In this document: positions 1 to 8,823 of the stretch, one piece after another
How positions within the stretch are numbered: position 1 is the stretch's first letter
Layout of the letters: every line of letters begins with the position of its first letter
Source of the DNA: an uncultured Mailhella sp.
GTDB taxonomy: Bacteria > Desulfobacterota > Desulfovibrionia > Desulfovibrionales > Desulfovibrionaceae
Length of the DNA: 64,000 nucleotides
Direction of reading: 5' to 3'
Assembly: GCF_944324995.1 (NCBI RefSeq)
Contig: NZ_CALUYL010000003.1
Span: 1 to 64,000 of the forward strand
Translations under genes and position numbers: made by a program
Notes under the pieces: generated by a model
The model's input: the letters and a program-made list of their open reading frames with translations, nothing else
The model's database searches: none
What the model was told of the DNA's origin: nothing

Positions 1-106
1 CGCGTTTTCGAGTTATGCCCATTTACCCCCGACTTGTCAAACACTTTTTTGCGATTTTTTCATTCTTTTTTCATTTTCATTTGTAACATATCGAGAATAC
101 AGCATA

Positions 107-144
107 AAAAAATCGGGCAAAGATGACTCTCCGCCCGATTTTTT
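107..144 (-). terminator. Rho-independent terminator of the MoxR/VWA operon
   Basis: A ten-base-pair stem (AAAATCGGGC at 109-118 with GCCCGATTTT at 133-142) is flanked by A and T runs, so it can end transcription in both directions. On the minus strand it lies about 140 bases beyond the VWA gene stop and is the likely end of the five-gene operon. Nothing else supportable was seen between 1 and 285. Confidence 0.8.
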
Positions 145-285
145 GAGCCTTCCCCGGCGTTTTCTCCCTCAAAGGCCCATTTTTCGGCTTTTTCGAGCTG
201 AAAAACGGAGCAGGCGCGTTGTTCCGGCTTTTTTCCCGCCCTTTTGGCACATTTCTCTCGGTTTCGGCGCGCGAGTTGCCCGGCG

Positions 286-1473
286 TCACGCGCCATCGCG
301 GGCCGCAGGAGCCGTGACCACGCCCTGCTCCGCCGCCCAGAGGCAGACATCCTCCTTGCGGATGGCGGCCGCCATCATGCCCGGAAAGATGTCCGGCGTG
401 CAGGCAAAGCAGGGAATGCCCAGCGCCGACAACTTTCCGGCCAGCGCCCTGTCGTAAAAGGGACTGCCCTCGTTGCTCAGCGCCAGCAGCGTGATGAACT
501 GCACCCCCGACTGCACAAGCTCGTTGGCCCGCTGGAGCAGATTCCGCTCCACGCCGCCTTCGTACAAGTCGGAAATCAGCACCATGACGGTGTTGCGCGG
601 ATCGCTGATGAGCGACTGGCAGTAGCCCACGGCCCGGTTGATGTCCGTGCCGCCGCCGAGCTGCACGCCGAAGAGCACGTCCACGGGATCGCGCATTTCG
701 TCGGTAAGATCGACCACCGAGGTGTCGAACACCACAAGGCGCGTCTTCACGGCAGGCAGCGACGCCATGACCGCGCCGAAGATGCTGGAGTACACGATGG
801 AGTTTGCCATGGAGCCGCTCTGATCGATGCAGAGTATGACCTCCCGCTGCGGACGGCGCGCCTTGCGTCCGTAACCGATGAGCGATTCCGGAACCAGCGT
901 GTGATATTCCTTCTGCCAGTGACGGAGATTGGCCTGAATGGTGCGGTTCCAGTCTATTTCCGCATAGCGGGGACGACGACTCCGCACCGCCCGGTTGAGT
1001 GCCCCGCTCACTGCCGTGCGCATGGGTTCCTCAAGCTGTTTCAGAAGCTCGTCCACGACCTTGCGCACCACAAGCCTTGCCGTTTCCCGGGTTTCCGGCG
1101 GAATGACGCCGTTCAGACTCATGAGCGTGGAAACCAGATTCACGTCCGGCTGCACGGACTCCAGCATTTCCGGCTGCAGAAGCATATCTTTAAGATAGAG
1201 GCGGTCGAAGGCGTCCTTCTGCATGGCCCGCACCACCGTGGACGGAAAGTATTTGCGAATGTCGCCGAGCCAGCGCGCCACGCGGGGAGACGACGCGCCG
1301 CTGCCGCCGCGAAGCCCTTTTCCGTCGCCGCCGTGATCGTAGAGCAGAGAAAGCGCGTCGCTCATGCCCGCGTCTTCCTCGCTGAGCGTCACCTCCGGGC
1401 AGGAACTTCTGGCCTCGTCGCCGAGCGCCAGCACCCAGCGCCGCATGCGTTCCTTTTCAAGGTCGTTATTCAT
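286..1473 (-). CDS. VWA domain protein of a MoxR/DUF5682 operon
   Basis: A 395-residue protein whose C-terminal half is a von Willebrand factor A domain. A full MIDAS first motif is visible (IDQSGSM, D217/S219/S221), followed by GGGTDIN and LISDLYEGG, which would supply the threonine and aspartate metal ligands. The N-terminal 200 residues are helical and carry no known domain. The start at 1473 was chosen because its ATG overlaps the stop of the upstream DUF5682-like gene by eight bases, which implies translational coupling. VWA proteins encoded beside MoxR ATPases are generally adaptor or substrate-binding partners of the ATPase ring, acting in metal-dependent or complex-assembly functions. 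No transmembrane segment or signal peptide is seen, so it should be cytoplasmic. Its exact role is unknown. Confidence 0.85.
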   Translation of the reverse strand: MNNDLEKERMRRWVLALGDEARSSCPEVTLSEEDAGMSDALSLLYDHGGDGKGLRGGSGASSPRVARWLGDIRKYFPSTVVRAMQKDAFDRLYLKDMLLQPEMLESVQPDVNLVSTLMSLNGVIPPETRETARLVVRKVVDELLKQLEEPMRTAVSGALNRAVRSRRPRYAEIDWNRTIQANLRHWQKEYHTLVPESLIGYGRKARRPQREVILCIDQSGSMANSIVYSSIFGAVMASLPAVKTRLVVFDTSVVDLTDEMRDPVDVLFGVQLGGGTDINRAVGYCQSLISDPRNTVMVLISDLYEGGVERNLLQRANELVQSGVQFITLLALSNEGSPFYDRALAGKLSALGIPCFACTPDIFPGMMAAAIRKEDVCLWAAEQGVVTAPAARDGA

Positions 1474-3958
1474 GAGCACCTCGCTCGTTTTCCCCCGCGT
1501 GAGGCGCGGCAAGTCCGAGAATCTTCCGCAAAAAAGGCAGCGGAAGCGCCGCGCGAGCCTCGTCCCGGTCGAAAGACTGCGCCGCTCCCGCCCCTCCGCT
1601 TCCCGGAGCCCGCCGGGCCCGCTCCGCAAGCTGCCGCCGTTCCGGCGCGGAAAATTCCGTGAACGTGCGGCGAAGCATGGGCAGCACCGACTTGAAGCGT
1701 TCCGCAGGAAGCGTCGTCAGCCACTGATCCACAAGGGTCCACAGCATGTCGTCGTGCAGCAGCACCATGGCGCTCTCGCCGAGAAACGACGACAGCCACC
1801 CCGCCGACTCTTCCGGCTCCGACGCGGGAGAAAGCGCAAGACTCATGAGCGACGCCACCTCGTCGAGCGAAAGAGACTCGTCGTCGAAAAGAAGCCGGGC
1901 GGCCAGACCGCGAAGCACGGCATGCACGCCGCTCTCTTCCGCAAGCAGTCGGCGCAGCGCCTGACGCCACATGAGCGCGAGCTCCTCCCGTCCGGACAGG
2001 CGTATGGCCTCATGCGCCGCGCGCAGCGGCGCGGCCAGTTCCGCCGAACTTTCGGCGTTGAGCCCGGAGAGCGCCGCATGAAGTCCCACGGCCACGCGCG
2101 GAACCATGCCGTCCACCAGCGCAAGCACCATGCCCGTGTCCGTGCTGCGCACGTCGCCGTAACGAGCCACGCGCACAAGCTCCGGCAGCGTGCGGAGAAG
2201 CTGGAGCGTGTCCGTGGTGAGCGCGGCCAGATTTTCCAGCGTGCGCACCAGTCCTTCCACCGCTTCCCCGAGATCCGCCAGAAGCGCCGCGTCCATCAGG
2301 GCGGCAAGCTCGGGCAGATTCGCCCGGGAAGCGCGATCCAGCGTGCGGCGCACCGCAGCGTCGAGCAGCGTGCCGCCCCACACGCCCGCCTGAATGATGT
2401 CCACAACAAGCTTCGGCTCCCACTGAAGCTGCCACACTTCGTGGAACGTGCCCTTGCCCCCGCCTTCGCGTCTGTCCGTTCCCCAGGGAATGTCCAGCAG
2501 GTTCATGCGGTGCAGCATGCGGCTGCGCTCCAGATCCACTTCCTTGCGCAGATCGAGATCCAGCGTTTTCTGCGAGGCTTCCGGCTTGAGCCGGAGCTTT
2601 TTCTGCAACCGTTCGATGTCCCGCTGAAGCGGAACCGCAGGCACGCCTTCCGGCACGCGCCCCAGCTTCTCGCCGGTGATGAGCCGCCGCGCAATGAGAC
2701 GCATGGGCGCTTCCTCGCCCATGCAGACCACGGCCTGCAACGCCTCGCACAGCTCGTGAAGCCCCGCGCCCGGACGATGACGCAGCGCCGCCAGAGACTC
2801 GGCCAGCCTCGCGGATTCAATGACGTGCGCGGGCGAGCAGTCCAGCCCTTCCTCGCGAAAGAGCCGGGCCGCCGATGCAAGCCAGCTCACGGCCCGGGAT
2901 TCCGCCGTTTTTCCGCGCCACAGATGCTCGTACCACGCCGGAGACTCCACCCCCGCGCCGTAGCCGCTCCGCACGCTGAGCCCCGCGTAGGTCCACGGCG
3001 CCCAGGTGGCGACCGCCTTCATTTTCGGCAGTCCCTTCAAAAGCGCGTTGTCGTCCCTGGCGGCCACCTTCGCTTCCAGCGCAGGCACATGCCACGCGCC
3101 GCACACCACCGCAATGCGCAAAAAGCCTTCCTTCTTCGCCTTGCGCAGGCATGAACGCATGTGCGCCTCGCGCAGCGCCTCCAGGCCCGAAACGGCTCCG
3201 TCGCGCTGCTCGCGTTCCTGACGAACGGCCGTCATGGCCTCGCGGATGGCCTCGAAGAGCTCAAGCCCGTCGAGCCGCTCCTCCACCATGTGATTCCACC
3301 AGCTCTCCCCGCTTTCGTAGCCTGCGGCTCGGCCCAGCCAGTCCAGCGGATCGGCGACGTCGAACGGAACGCTCTGCTCCTGCTCTGCGGTCTGCTCCCC
3401 GTCGCTCCCGGGTTCTTCCGCTCCCGCTTCATGCGACGCCGTTTGCTCCGCCCCGGTTTCGTCCGGCGATACCTTCTCCGTCGTCGCTTTCTCCGGCGCT
3501 TCAAGCTGCGCCGTCCGCGTTTCGCCTTCCTGCGCCATCTCCGGCGATTCGCCGTCCGCCTGCGCAGAAGCGTTTTCAGCCGTTTCAGCCGCGATTCTCT
3601 GCGCTTCTTCCTCCCTCTTTTCCAGCGCAAAGCGCACGGCCGCCGGCAGATCCATGAAGCGAACCGGAACGCCTTCGGCAAGCGCATAGCGCAGCGCCTG
3701 CCATTCGGGAGAAAATTCCGCAAAAGGATAAAACGCCGCGCGCCGGGCATCTTCCTCCGCATACACGAGCAGCGCCACCGGCGGCGTCATGCCTTCGTCT
3801 GCGGCCAGCGGCAGCACGCTCTCGCCCTCGGGCGGACCTTCCACCAGAATCACGTCCGGCCGCCACTGCTCAAACGCCCGCACAAGGCTGCGGGCGCATC
3901 CCGGCCCGTGATGCCTGATGCCGAATATGCGTATCTGCAAGGATTCGTCCATGGTCAT
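1466..3958 (-). CDS. DUF5682-like protein, possible EreA/ChaN/TraB-like fold
   Basis: A long 830-residue protein between the MoxR and VWA genes. It opens with the motif FGIRHHGPGC, then VILVEGPPEG about 20 residues on, and has VVCGAWHVPAL near residue 280. Spaced His/Glu motifs of this kind resemble the EreA/ChaN/TraB-TIKI group of predicted hydrolases, which is an inference from pattern only. Residues roughly 120-200 are a Glu/Ala/Thr-rich low-complexity insert, absent from a compact enzyme and perhaps a linker. The C-terminal 500 residues are helical and repeat-like. Its ATG overlaps the MoxR stop codon (ATGA), so the two are probably translationally coupled; MDESL six bases downstream is an alternative start. 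The DUF5682 assignment rests on context and the N-terminal motifs. Confidence 0.75.
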   Translation of the reverse strand: MTMDESLQIRIFGIRHHGPGCARSLVRAFEQWRPDVILVEGPPEGESVLPLAADEGMTPPVALLVYAEEDARRAAFYPFAEFSPEWQALRYALAEGVPVRFMDLPAAVRFALEKREEEAQRIAAETAENASAQADGESPEMAQEGETRTAQLEAPEKATTEKVSPDETGAEQTASHEAGAEEPGSDGEQTAEQEQSVPFDVADPLDWLGRAAGYESGESWWNHMVEERLDGLELFEAIREAMTAVRQEREQRDGAVSGLEALREAHMRSCLRKAKKEGFLRIAVVCGAWHVPALEAKVAARDDNALLKGLPKMKAVATWAPWTYAGLSVRSGYGAGVESPAWYEHLWRGKTAESRAVSWLASAARLFREEGLDCSPAHVIESARLAESLAALRHRPGAGLHELCEALQAVVCMGEEAPMRLIARRLITGEKLGRVPEGVPAVPLQRDIERLQKKLRLKPEASQKTLDLDLRKEVDLERSRMLHRMNLLDIPWGTDRREGGGKGTFHEVWQLQWEPKLVVDIIQAGVWGGTLLDAAVRRTLDRASRANLPELAALMDAALLADLGEAVEGLVRTLENLAALTTDTLQLLRTLPELVRVARYGDVRSTDTGMVLALVDGMVPRVAVGLHAALSGLNAESSAELAAPLRAAHEAIRLSGREELALMWRQALRRLLAEESGVHAVLRGLAARLLFDDESLSLDEVASLMSLALSPASEPEESAGWLSSFLGESAMVLLHDDMLWTLVDQWLTTLPAERFKSVLPMLRRTFTEFSAPERRQLAERARRAPGSGGAGAAQSFDRDEARAALPLPFLRKILGLAAPHAGENERGAHE

Positions 3959-5058
3959 TCCACGTCGCGGCAGGCGCGGTAAAGGTCTTTCCAGTCGCTC
4001 CGTTCCTTCATGACGGTTTCAAGATATTCATGCCAGATCACGCGGTCCTGCACCGGATCCTTGACCACCGCGCCCACAAGACTGGCCGCCACGTCGGCCG
4101 CGCGCAGGCAGCCGTCGCCGAAATGGGCGGCCAGCGCCATGCCGCTGTTGACCACGGAAATGGCCTCCGCCGTGCTCAACGTGCCGGAAGGCGTTTTCAC
4201 CTTGAGCTTGCCGTCCTCGGTTCTGCCGTTGCGAAGCTCGCGGAAAATGCGCACCACGCGGCGCACTTCGGCAAGCGCAGGCGGTTCGGCGGGCAGTTCC
4301 AGGCTCCGCCCCATCTCCCGCACGCGCTTTTCCACAATGGCCACTTCCTCGTCTTCCGTGGCCGGAACAGGCAGCACCACCGTGTTGAAGCGACGCTTGA
4401 GCGCGGAGGAGAGCTCGTTCACACCCTTGTCGCGGTTGTTCGCCGTGGCAATCACGTTGAAGCCGCGCACGGCCTGCACTTCCTCGCCGAGCTCGGGCAC
4501 GGGCAGCGACTTTTCCGAAAGAATGGTGATGAGCGTGTCCTGCACGTCGGCGGGAATGCGGGTCAGTTCCTCCACGCGGGCGATGCGTCCGTCTTCCATG
4601 GCGCGCATGAGCGGGCTTTCCACCAGCGCCTGCCGCGACGGCCCCTTGGCCAGCAGCTCGGCGTAGTTCCAGCCGTAGCGCATCTGTTCCTCGCTCGTGC
4701 CCGCCGTGCCCTGAATGATGCGCGTGGAATCGCCGCTCACGGCCGCGGCCAGATGCTCCGACACCCACGACTTGGCCGTGCCCGGCACGCCGTACAGAAG
4801 CAGCGCGCGATCGGTGGCCAGCGTGGCCACGGCGATTTCCATGAGACGACGACTGCCGATGTACTTGGGCGTGACCTCAAAGCCGTTGTCGAGCCGGCCG
4901 CCCATGAGATAGGTACACACGGCCCAGGGCGACATCTGCCAGTTCTCCGGGCGCGGATGCGAGTCGGCCTTCTTCAGTTCTTCCAGCTCTTCGGCAAACT
5001 GCTGTTCGGCGTGCTGACGCAGCACGCGGGCGGAGTCTTTGGAATCTACGGTGCTCAT
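3955..5058 (-). CDS. MoxR-family AAA+ ATPase
   Basis: A 367-residue AAA+ ATPase. Walker A is GVPGTAKS at residues 90-97, the Walker B region is around IARVEEL at 159-165 (MoxR-type, preceded by SPLMRAMEDG), sensor 1 is ATANN at 204-208 and an arginine-finger-like KRRF follows at 221-224. MoxR ATPases act as chaperone-like remodellers, usually with a VWA partner, to mature or activate a client complex; here the VWA partner is encoded two genes downstream. It sits 23 bases after the DUF5691-like gene and overlaps the following gene by four bases. No membrane segment is visible. The client is unknown; the neighbouring DUF5682-like and DUF5691-like proteins are the obvious candidates. Confidence 0.92.
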   Translation of the reverse strand: MSTVDSKDSARVLRQHAEQQFAEELEELKKADSHPRPENWQMSPWAVCTYLMGGRLDNGFEVTPKYIGSRRLMEIAVATLATDRALLLYGVPGTAKSWVSEHLAAAVSGDSTRIIQGTAGTSEEQMRYGWNYAELLAKGPSRQALVESPLMRAMEDGRIARVEELTRIPADVQDTLITILSEKSLPVPELGEEVQAVRGFNVIATANNRDKGVNELSSALKRRFNTVVLPVPATEDEEVAIVEKRVREMGRSLELPAEPPALAEVRRVVRIFRELRNGRTEDGKLKVKTPSGTLSTAEAISVVNSGMALAAHFGDGCLRAADVAASLVGAVVKDPVQDRVIWHEYLETVMKERSDWKDLYRACRDVE

Positions 5059-5081
5059 GCAATGCCCTCAATGGTTGACGG

Positions 5082-6704
5082 TCAGGAAAAATACGCATCC
5101 ATCGTCCTGCGCTGCAGGGCGACAGAAGAAAAACGATCGAAAATTTCGCGGTTCGGGGAATCCTCCGGCAGCGCGGCCAGAACCTGAAGCGCCTTGTCCA
5201 GACGATCCGACGGCAGCGTCATGGCGAGCTCGGCGACAACATAGGACAGGGCGTAGTCCCGACGAGAGGCCGACGCCAGCCGCGCGCCGAGCGCCTGAAC
5301 GGCCTTGTCCGCCAGCGCGGAAGACATGCGGTAGTCGAGCTCCTGACGGCTGCGCACGTCCTCCAGAAACGCCGTCAGCGTCTCTCCGGAAAGCAGGGAT
5401 TCCCACGCCCTTTCGCGCTCCTCCCTGTTCAGCAGACCGGCCAGGTAAAAAACGTCGAGCCTGCCGGACGAAGACGGCCACACGTCGCCCTTCTTCATGA
5501 ACTTCAGCATGGCGCGCGCCCAGTCTTCGTCGCCGAAGCGAAGCTCCGCATCGCCCCAGGCCATCTGCAGAGGCTTCTTCCACTCCGAACGGGCGGAGAG
5601 CGCAATCAGCTCTTCCGGCTCTCTTCCGGTGCGCTCCGTCCACCACGACGGCGGCATGACGCAGGCCATCTGATACAGCCATCCGGCGCGCAGCCCGAGC
5701 TGCGGAATCGGCGATTTTTCCGCGATGAGATCCTCCGCCCAGCTCTTGTCGTAGCTCTCGGGCGGCGCAATGAAGTCTGCCTTGTCCGCCATGCCCACGG
5801 CGGCAGCCGCGGCGCGGAAAAGACCGGAGAGCGCCGACGGCTTCGGCGCAGACAAAAAGCCTTCCATGCAGGCGGCAAGGCGCTCGCCCATGCGCGAAAG
5901 ATACGCGCTCTTCGGCAGGCGGGAAAGCAGAAGCGCCGCGGTTTTCTTCACCTCGCGGCTGCGGTCCTTTTTGAGCAGCCGCTCCAGCAGCTCTTCGTCC
6001 CCGCCGGACAGGCCGTGCGAAAAAAAACCCAGCAGCGCGGCGCGCTCCGAAGCGTCCATGGAAGCCATGTCCTTTTCAAAGAGCTCCCTCGCCTGCGCGG
6101 GATCCTTCGTGCGCGCGGCAAGAAAAAAGGCCTGCCGCTGCATGGGACGGCCGTGTTCCCAGGCGTCCTGATCCGGCTCTCCGTCGGACGAGGCGGCAAA
6201 CATGCGCCAGTCGGGGTTCAGCGAGGCAAGCCACAATCCGCGCTCGCCCGCCGTGCGCGCAAGCAGCGGACGCAGCGCAGGCGCGCCGCGCCCCATGACC
6301 AGCGCAGGCACGAGCAGCGAATGAGGCAGCACCATGTTTTTCTTCTCAAGATGCGCAAGCGCCTCCCACTGCAGCCGCAGCGGCCCGCCCCGAAAAATTT
6401 CTCCCATCACGTCCGTCACCGGAACGCCTTCCGGCAGAGATGCGCGCGTTTCTTCCGGGCACGGCCGGGGCGTCTCCGGCGCGCTTTCCATGGATGCGGG
6501 GCGATGCCCCGCCAGATTGCACACAAAGAGCGCTCCCGCGCCGCAGAGCAGCACGCGGGAAAGCGCTTCCGGCGAAGCGTCCGAGGCGTCGGCAAGCTCC
6601 CGGATCAGCGAGCCTGCGGGAAACTCGCTCTCGGGAAACGACGGCAGGCGACGCGACGCGCCGATGAGGGCCAGGGAGCCGAACAAACGAAGTCTGGGGT
6701 CCAT
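5082..6704 (-). CDS. DUF5691-like helical protein of the MoxR/VWA operon
   Basis: A 540-residue protein, almost entirely helical and leucine/alanine rich, with a HEAT-like feel in its middle (blocks such as ERAALLGFFSHGL and LLERLLKKDRSREVKK). It has no signal peptide or membrane helix. The position between a SWIM zinc-finger gene and a MoxR ATPase matches the family annotated as DUF5691 in comparable operons; I recognise it by context and general character rather than by a catalytic motif. The ATG at 6704 was chosen because GGGGAGG precedes it at good spacing; an in-frame upstream start would run into the previous gene. It probably provides a scaffold or substrate platform for the ATPase. 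Function is undetermined. Confidence 0.7.
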   Translation of the reverse strand: MDPRLRLFGSLALIGASRRLPSFPESEFPAGSLIRELADASDASPEALSRVLLCGAGALFVCNLAGHRPASMESAPETPRPCPEETRASLPEGVPVTDVMGEIFRGGPLRLQWEALAHLEKKNMVLPHSLLVPALVMGRGAPALRPLLARTAGERGLWLASLNPDWRMFAASSDGEPDQDAWEHGRPMQRQAFFLAARTKDPAQARELFEKDMASMDASERAALLGFFSHGLSGGDEELLERLLKKDRSREVKKTAALLLSRLPKSAYLSRMGERLAACMEGFLSAPKPSALSGLFRAAAAAVGMADKADFIAPPESYDKSWAEDLIAEKSPIPQLGLRAGWLYQMACVMPPSWWTERTGREPEELIALSARSEWKKPLQMAWGDAELRFGDEDWARAMLKFMKKGDVWPSSSGRLDVFYLAGLLNREERERAWESLLSGETLTAFLEDVRSRQELDYRMSSALADKAVQALGARLASASRRDYALSYVVAELAMTLPSDRLDKALQVLAALPEDSPNREIFDRFSSVALQRRTMDAYFS

Positions 6705-6714
6705 GATGCCTCCC

Positions 6715-8004
6715 CTACGATGCCGTCTGAGGAAAAACGCCCGCCGGAACCAGCGCGCCGCCGCTCCATTCACCGCAGACAAAGAGCGGGCGTCCGCCGC
6801 ATGCGGCCAGCATGTTCCAGGCCGCGGCGTCGTCGAGCACCAGCGGGATCAGCCGATTGCCCTCGCACACAAGCTGCCAGCCGCTCTCGGCGCGCGTCAA
6901 ATTCGCGCCGCCGAAAAACAGCGGCAGCGGCCTCTGCCACGGATTGGCCGCCACGCGCGCAGCCATGTCGGAAAGCGCCTCGTCGAGCGTGCGCTGCGGC
7001 AGCGCTCCGCCGGGCTCGGACACAAGATCGCCTGCCACGACGGCCCGAAGCGGAGACGCTCCGGGATAGAAGGCAAGCGTCATGCGAACATGATCGCCCG
7101 GCAGAAAGACCGGCTCAAACGAACGGGAGCCGTGGGAGAAATCCAGAACCAGCGCCGTGCGCCCGCTCTGCTTCCCGTAAAGCCACACCCGGCGACGCCA
7201 CAGCCTGTCCTCTTCCGCCACGCTCACGCCCATGACGCTCCACACGTCGGCAACCGCATCGTTTCCGGCAAGCACGGCCGCCTTGTCGGGAAGAAGGCCC
7301 AGCGCGGCGCGCACGTCGGCCTGCTCGGCCGGAGAGAGACCGTCCATGCGGGAAAACGCCTCCGCCAGAAGCTGAAGCTCGCCCATGCGACCGAGCATCT
7401 CGGCGGGCCAGTCGTCGCCTGCGTCCGTCAGTGCGGAAAGCTCCCGCACCCTCGCGGCCACGCCGGGCATCTGCGCGTCCACCATGCGGGCGGCCAGCCG
7501 GTTCCACTCGTCGTAGCGCCCGGAAAGAGACGACAAGCCCTGACGCACCTGATCGTTCATCCAGCGGACAAGCTCGTCGAGTCCCGCGCGCATGCGCTCA
7601 AGCCTCGCGGCCTCCTTTTTGGCAGAAGGCGCGGCGCTCTTTTTGGCGCTCGCTCCCGCTTCCTTTTTCGCGGCCCGCTGCTGCCGGCCTTCCAGCCACT
7701 CGCTCACCCAGTCGGGACGGCCGCCCTCCGCAAACGCTCCCTTCTGCTGCGCCAGAAGCAGAAGCAGCGCCAGCGCGTGCTTGCAGGGAATCTTGCGGCT
7801 CGGGCAGGAACACGAACACGCAGGCCCCGAAAGGTCCACCTTCGTCTGATAGGGTTTTGATCCGCTTCCCTGACAGAGGCCCCATGCGGAAACCTCGTCA
7901 AAGCCGAGCGTCTGCCATTTGCCGGGCGAGGCCAGAGAGCGCGCAGCCTTGACGGAGGCGTCGTCCGGAGCCAGGGCAAGTACAGCGTCCACCGTGATGT
8001 CCAT
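6715..8004 (-). CDS. SWIM zinc-finger protein, first gene of MoxR/VWA operon
   Basis: A 429-residue protein carrying a SWIM-type zinc finger near its N-terminus: C65-S-C67 followed by C74-K-H76, the canonical CxC...CxH spacing. SWIM domains bind zinc and mediate nucleic-acid or protein contacts. The rest is helical with a basic Lys/Ala-rich stretch (around AAKKEAGASAKKSAA) and a C-terminal beta-rich part. The ATG at 8004 follows GGGAGAAGAG; longer versions starting near 8244 would have no ribosome site. It leads the operon and is separated from the next gene by only ten bases, so the five proteins are likely made together. A nucleic-acid role is possible but not shown by the sequence. Confidence 0.82.
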   Translation of the reverse strand: MDITVDAVLALAPDDASVKAARSLASPGKWQTLGFDEVSAWGLCQGSGSKPYQTKVDLSGPACSCSCPSRKIPCKHALALLLLLAQQKGAFAEGGRPDWVSEWLEGRQQRAAKKEAGASAKKSAAPSAKKEAARLERMRAGLDELVRWMNDQVRQGLSSLSGRYDEWNRLAARMVDAQMPGVAARVRELSALTDAGDDWPAEMLGRMGELQLLAEAFSRMDGLSPAEQADVRAALGLLPDKAAVLAGNDAVADVWSVMGVSVAEEDRLWRRRVWLYGKQSGRTALVLDFSHGSRSFEPVFLPGDHVRMTLAFYPGASPLRAVVAGDLVSEPGGALPQRTLDEALSDMAARVAANPWQRPLPLFFGGANLTRAESGWQLVCEGNRLIPLVLDDAAAWNMLAACGGRPLFVCGEWSGGALVPAGVFPQTAS

Positions 8005-8329
8005 ATGCTCTTCTCCCGAAGAATGCCGCAGCAAATGCGCGGCTGACAGTCCACATAATATCCATCTGTAACGACAGGGAATTCCTGCGTCAAGCGGGAA
8101 CGGCGCACACGAGCTCACGTTTTTTGCGCCGCGGGGAGAAAAATCATCTTGTTCCATTCCGGAACAATGGGTGCAGGCTTTACAAGGCCCGCCCCGCCCG
8201 GCTACACCCTGAGGATATCGGACGCCGCACGACGGCAGAAACATTCAGGAACGCCCGGCGACACTGCCGACCGTCTCCGCGTCGAAGCGGCTCCGCCGTC
8301 ATCATTCTTTCACTTCTTTCGGACGCATC
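8005..8329. other. Divergent intergenic region, SWIM operon / hydrogenase
   Basis: This 325-base gap separates two divergently read operons and must hold both promoters. On the minus strand a TATTAT -10-like hexamer lies at about 8053-8058, but no good -35 pairs with it. No convincing promoter was seen for the plus-strand gene. The region keeps open frames in places, but they lack ribosome sites and recognisable motifs. Confidence 0.4.
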
Positions 8330-8821
8330 ATGGAAAAGTCACCGGAAACTCAGAAGGCTCTGGCCGTTCTTGAAAAATTCACCAGCGATCAGTGCTGCGG
8401 CAAATGCATTTCCTGCCGGGAAGGCACAAGGCAGATGCAGCAGATTCTCTCCGATTCTCCTCTTCCCTCCCCCTCCCCGGAAGACCTGGCCCTGCTCACG
8501 GAGCTCGGAACGCTCATCGATCACACCGCCCGCTGCGGTCTCGGCAAGAGCATCGCACGGCAGGTGCTCTCCGTGCTGGAGCATCAGGGCGGCGAGGAAC
8601 GCGTCATCGAAGAGTACCTGCCCGGCCCCTATCAGGAACTGATATTCTTCCACATCGATCCCAAGCGCTGCAAGGGATGTTCCAGATGCGCGCGCATCTG
8701 CCCGGTACACGCCATCACCGGCGTGGTGAAGCAGCCCTTCGTCATCAACCATGAAATCTGCATCAAGTGCGGCACCTGCATGATGAACTGCAAGTTCGGC
8801 GCCATTTCCATCAAGGACTAA
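8330..8821 (+). CDS. NuoF C-terminal / ferredoxin electron-transfer protein
   Basis: A 163-residue protein with three Fe-S sites and no flavin domain. Residues 20-70 match the C-terminal [4Fe-4S] module of NuoF/HndC-type subunits (C23-G-K-C26-I-S-C29-R-E-G, fourth Cys at 69). Residues 105-163 are a two-cluster ferredoxin (CKGCSRCARICP and CIKCGTCMMNC). The usual NuoF N-terminal part that binds NADH and FMN is missing, and there is no NuoE-like partner gene. It ends two bases before the hydrogenase ATG, so it is very likely the hydrogenase's electron-transfer partner, feeding from ferredoxin or an unknown donor rather than directly from NAD(P)H. The start has only a weak ribosome site. Confidence 0.85.
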   Translation: MEKSPETQKALAVLEKFTSDQCCGKCISCREGTRQMQQILSDSPLPSPSPEDLALLTELGTLIDHTARCGLGKSIARQVLSVLEHQGGEERVIEEYLPGPYQELIFFHIDPKRCKGCSRCARICPVHAITGVVKQPFVINHEICIKCGTCMMNCKFGAISIKD

Positions 8822-8823
8822 CC

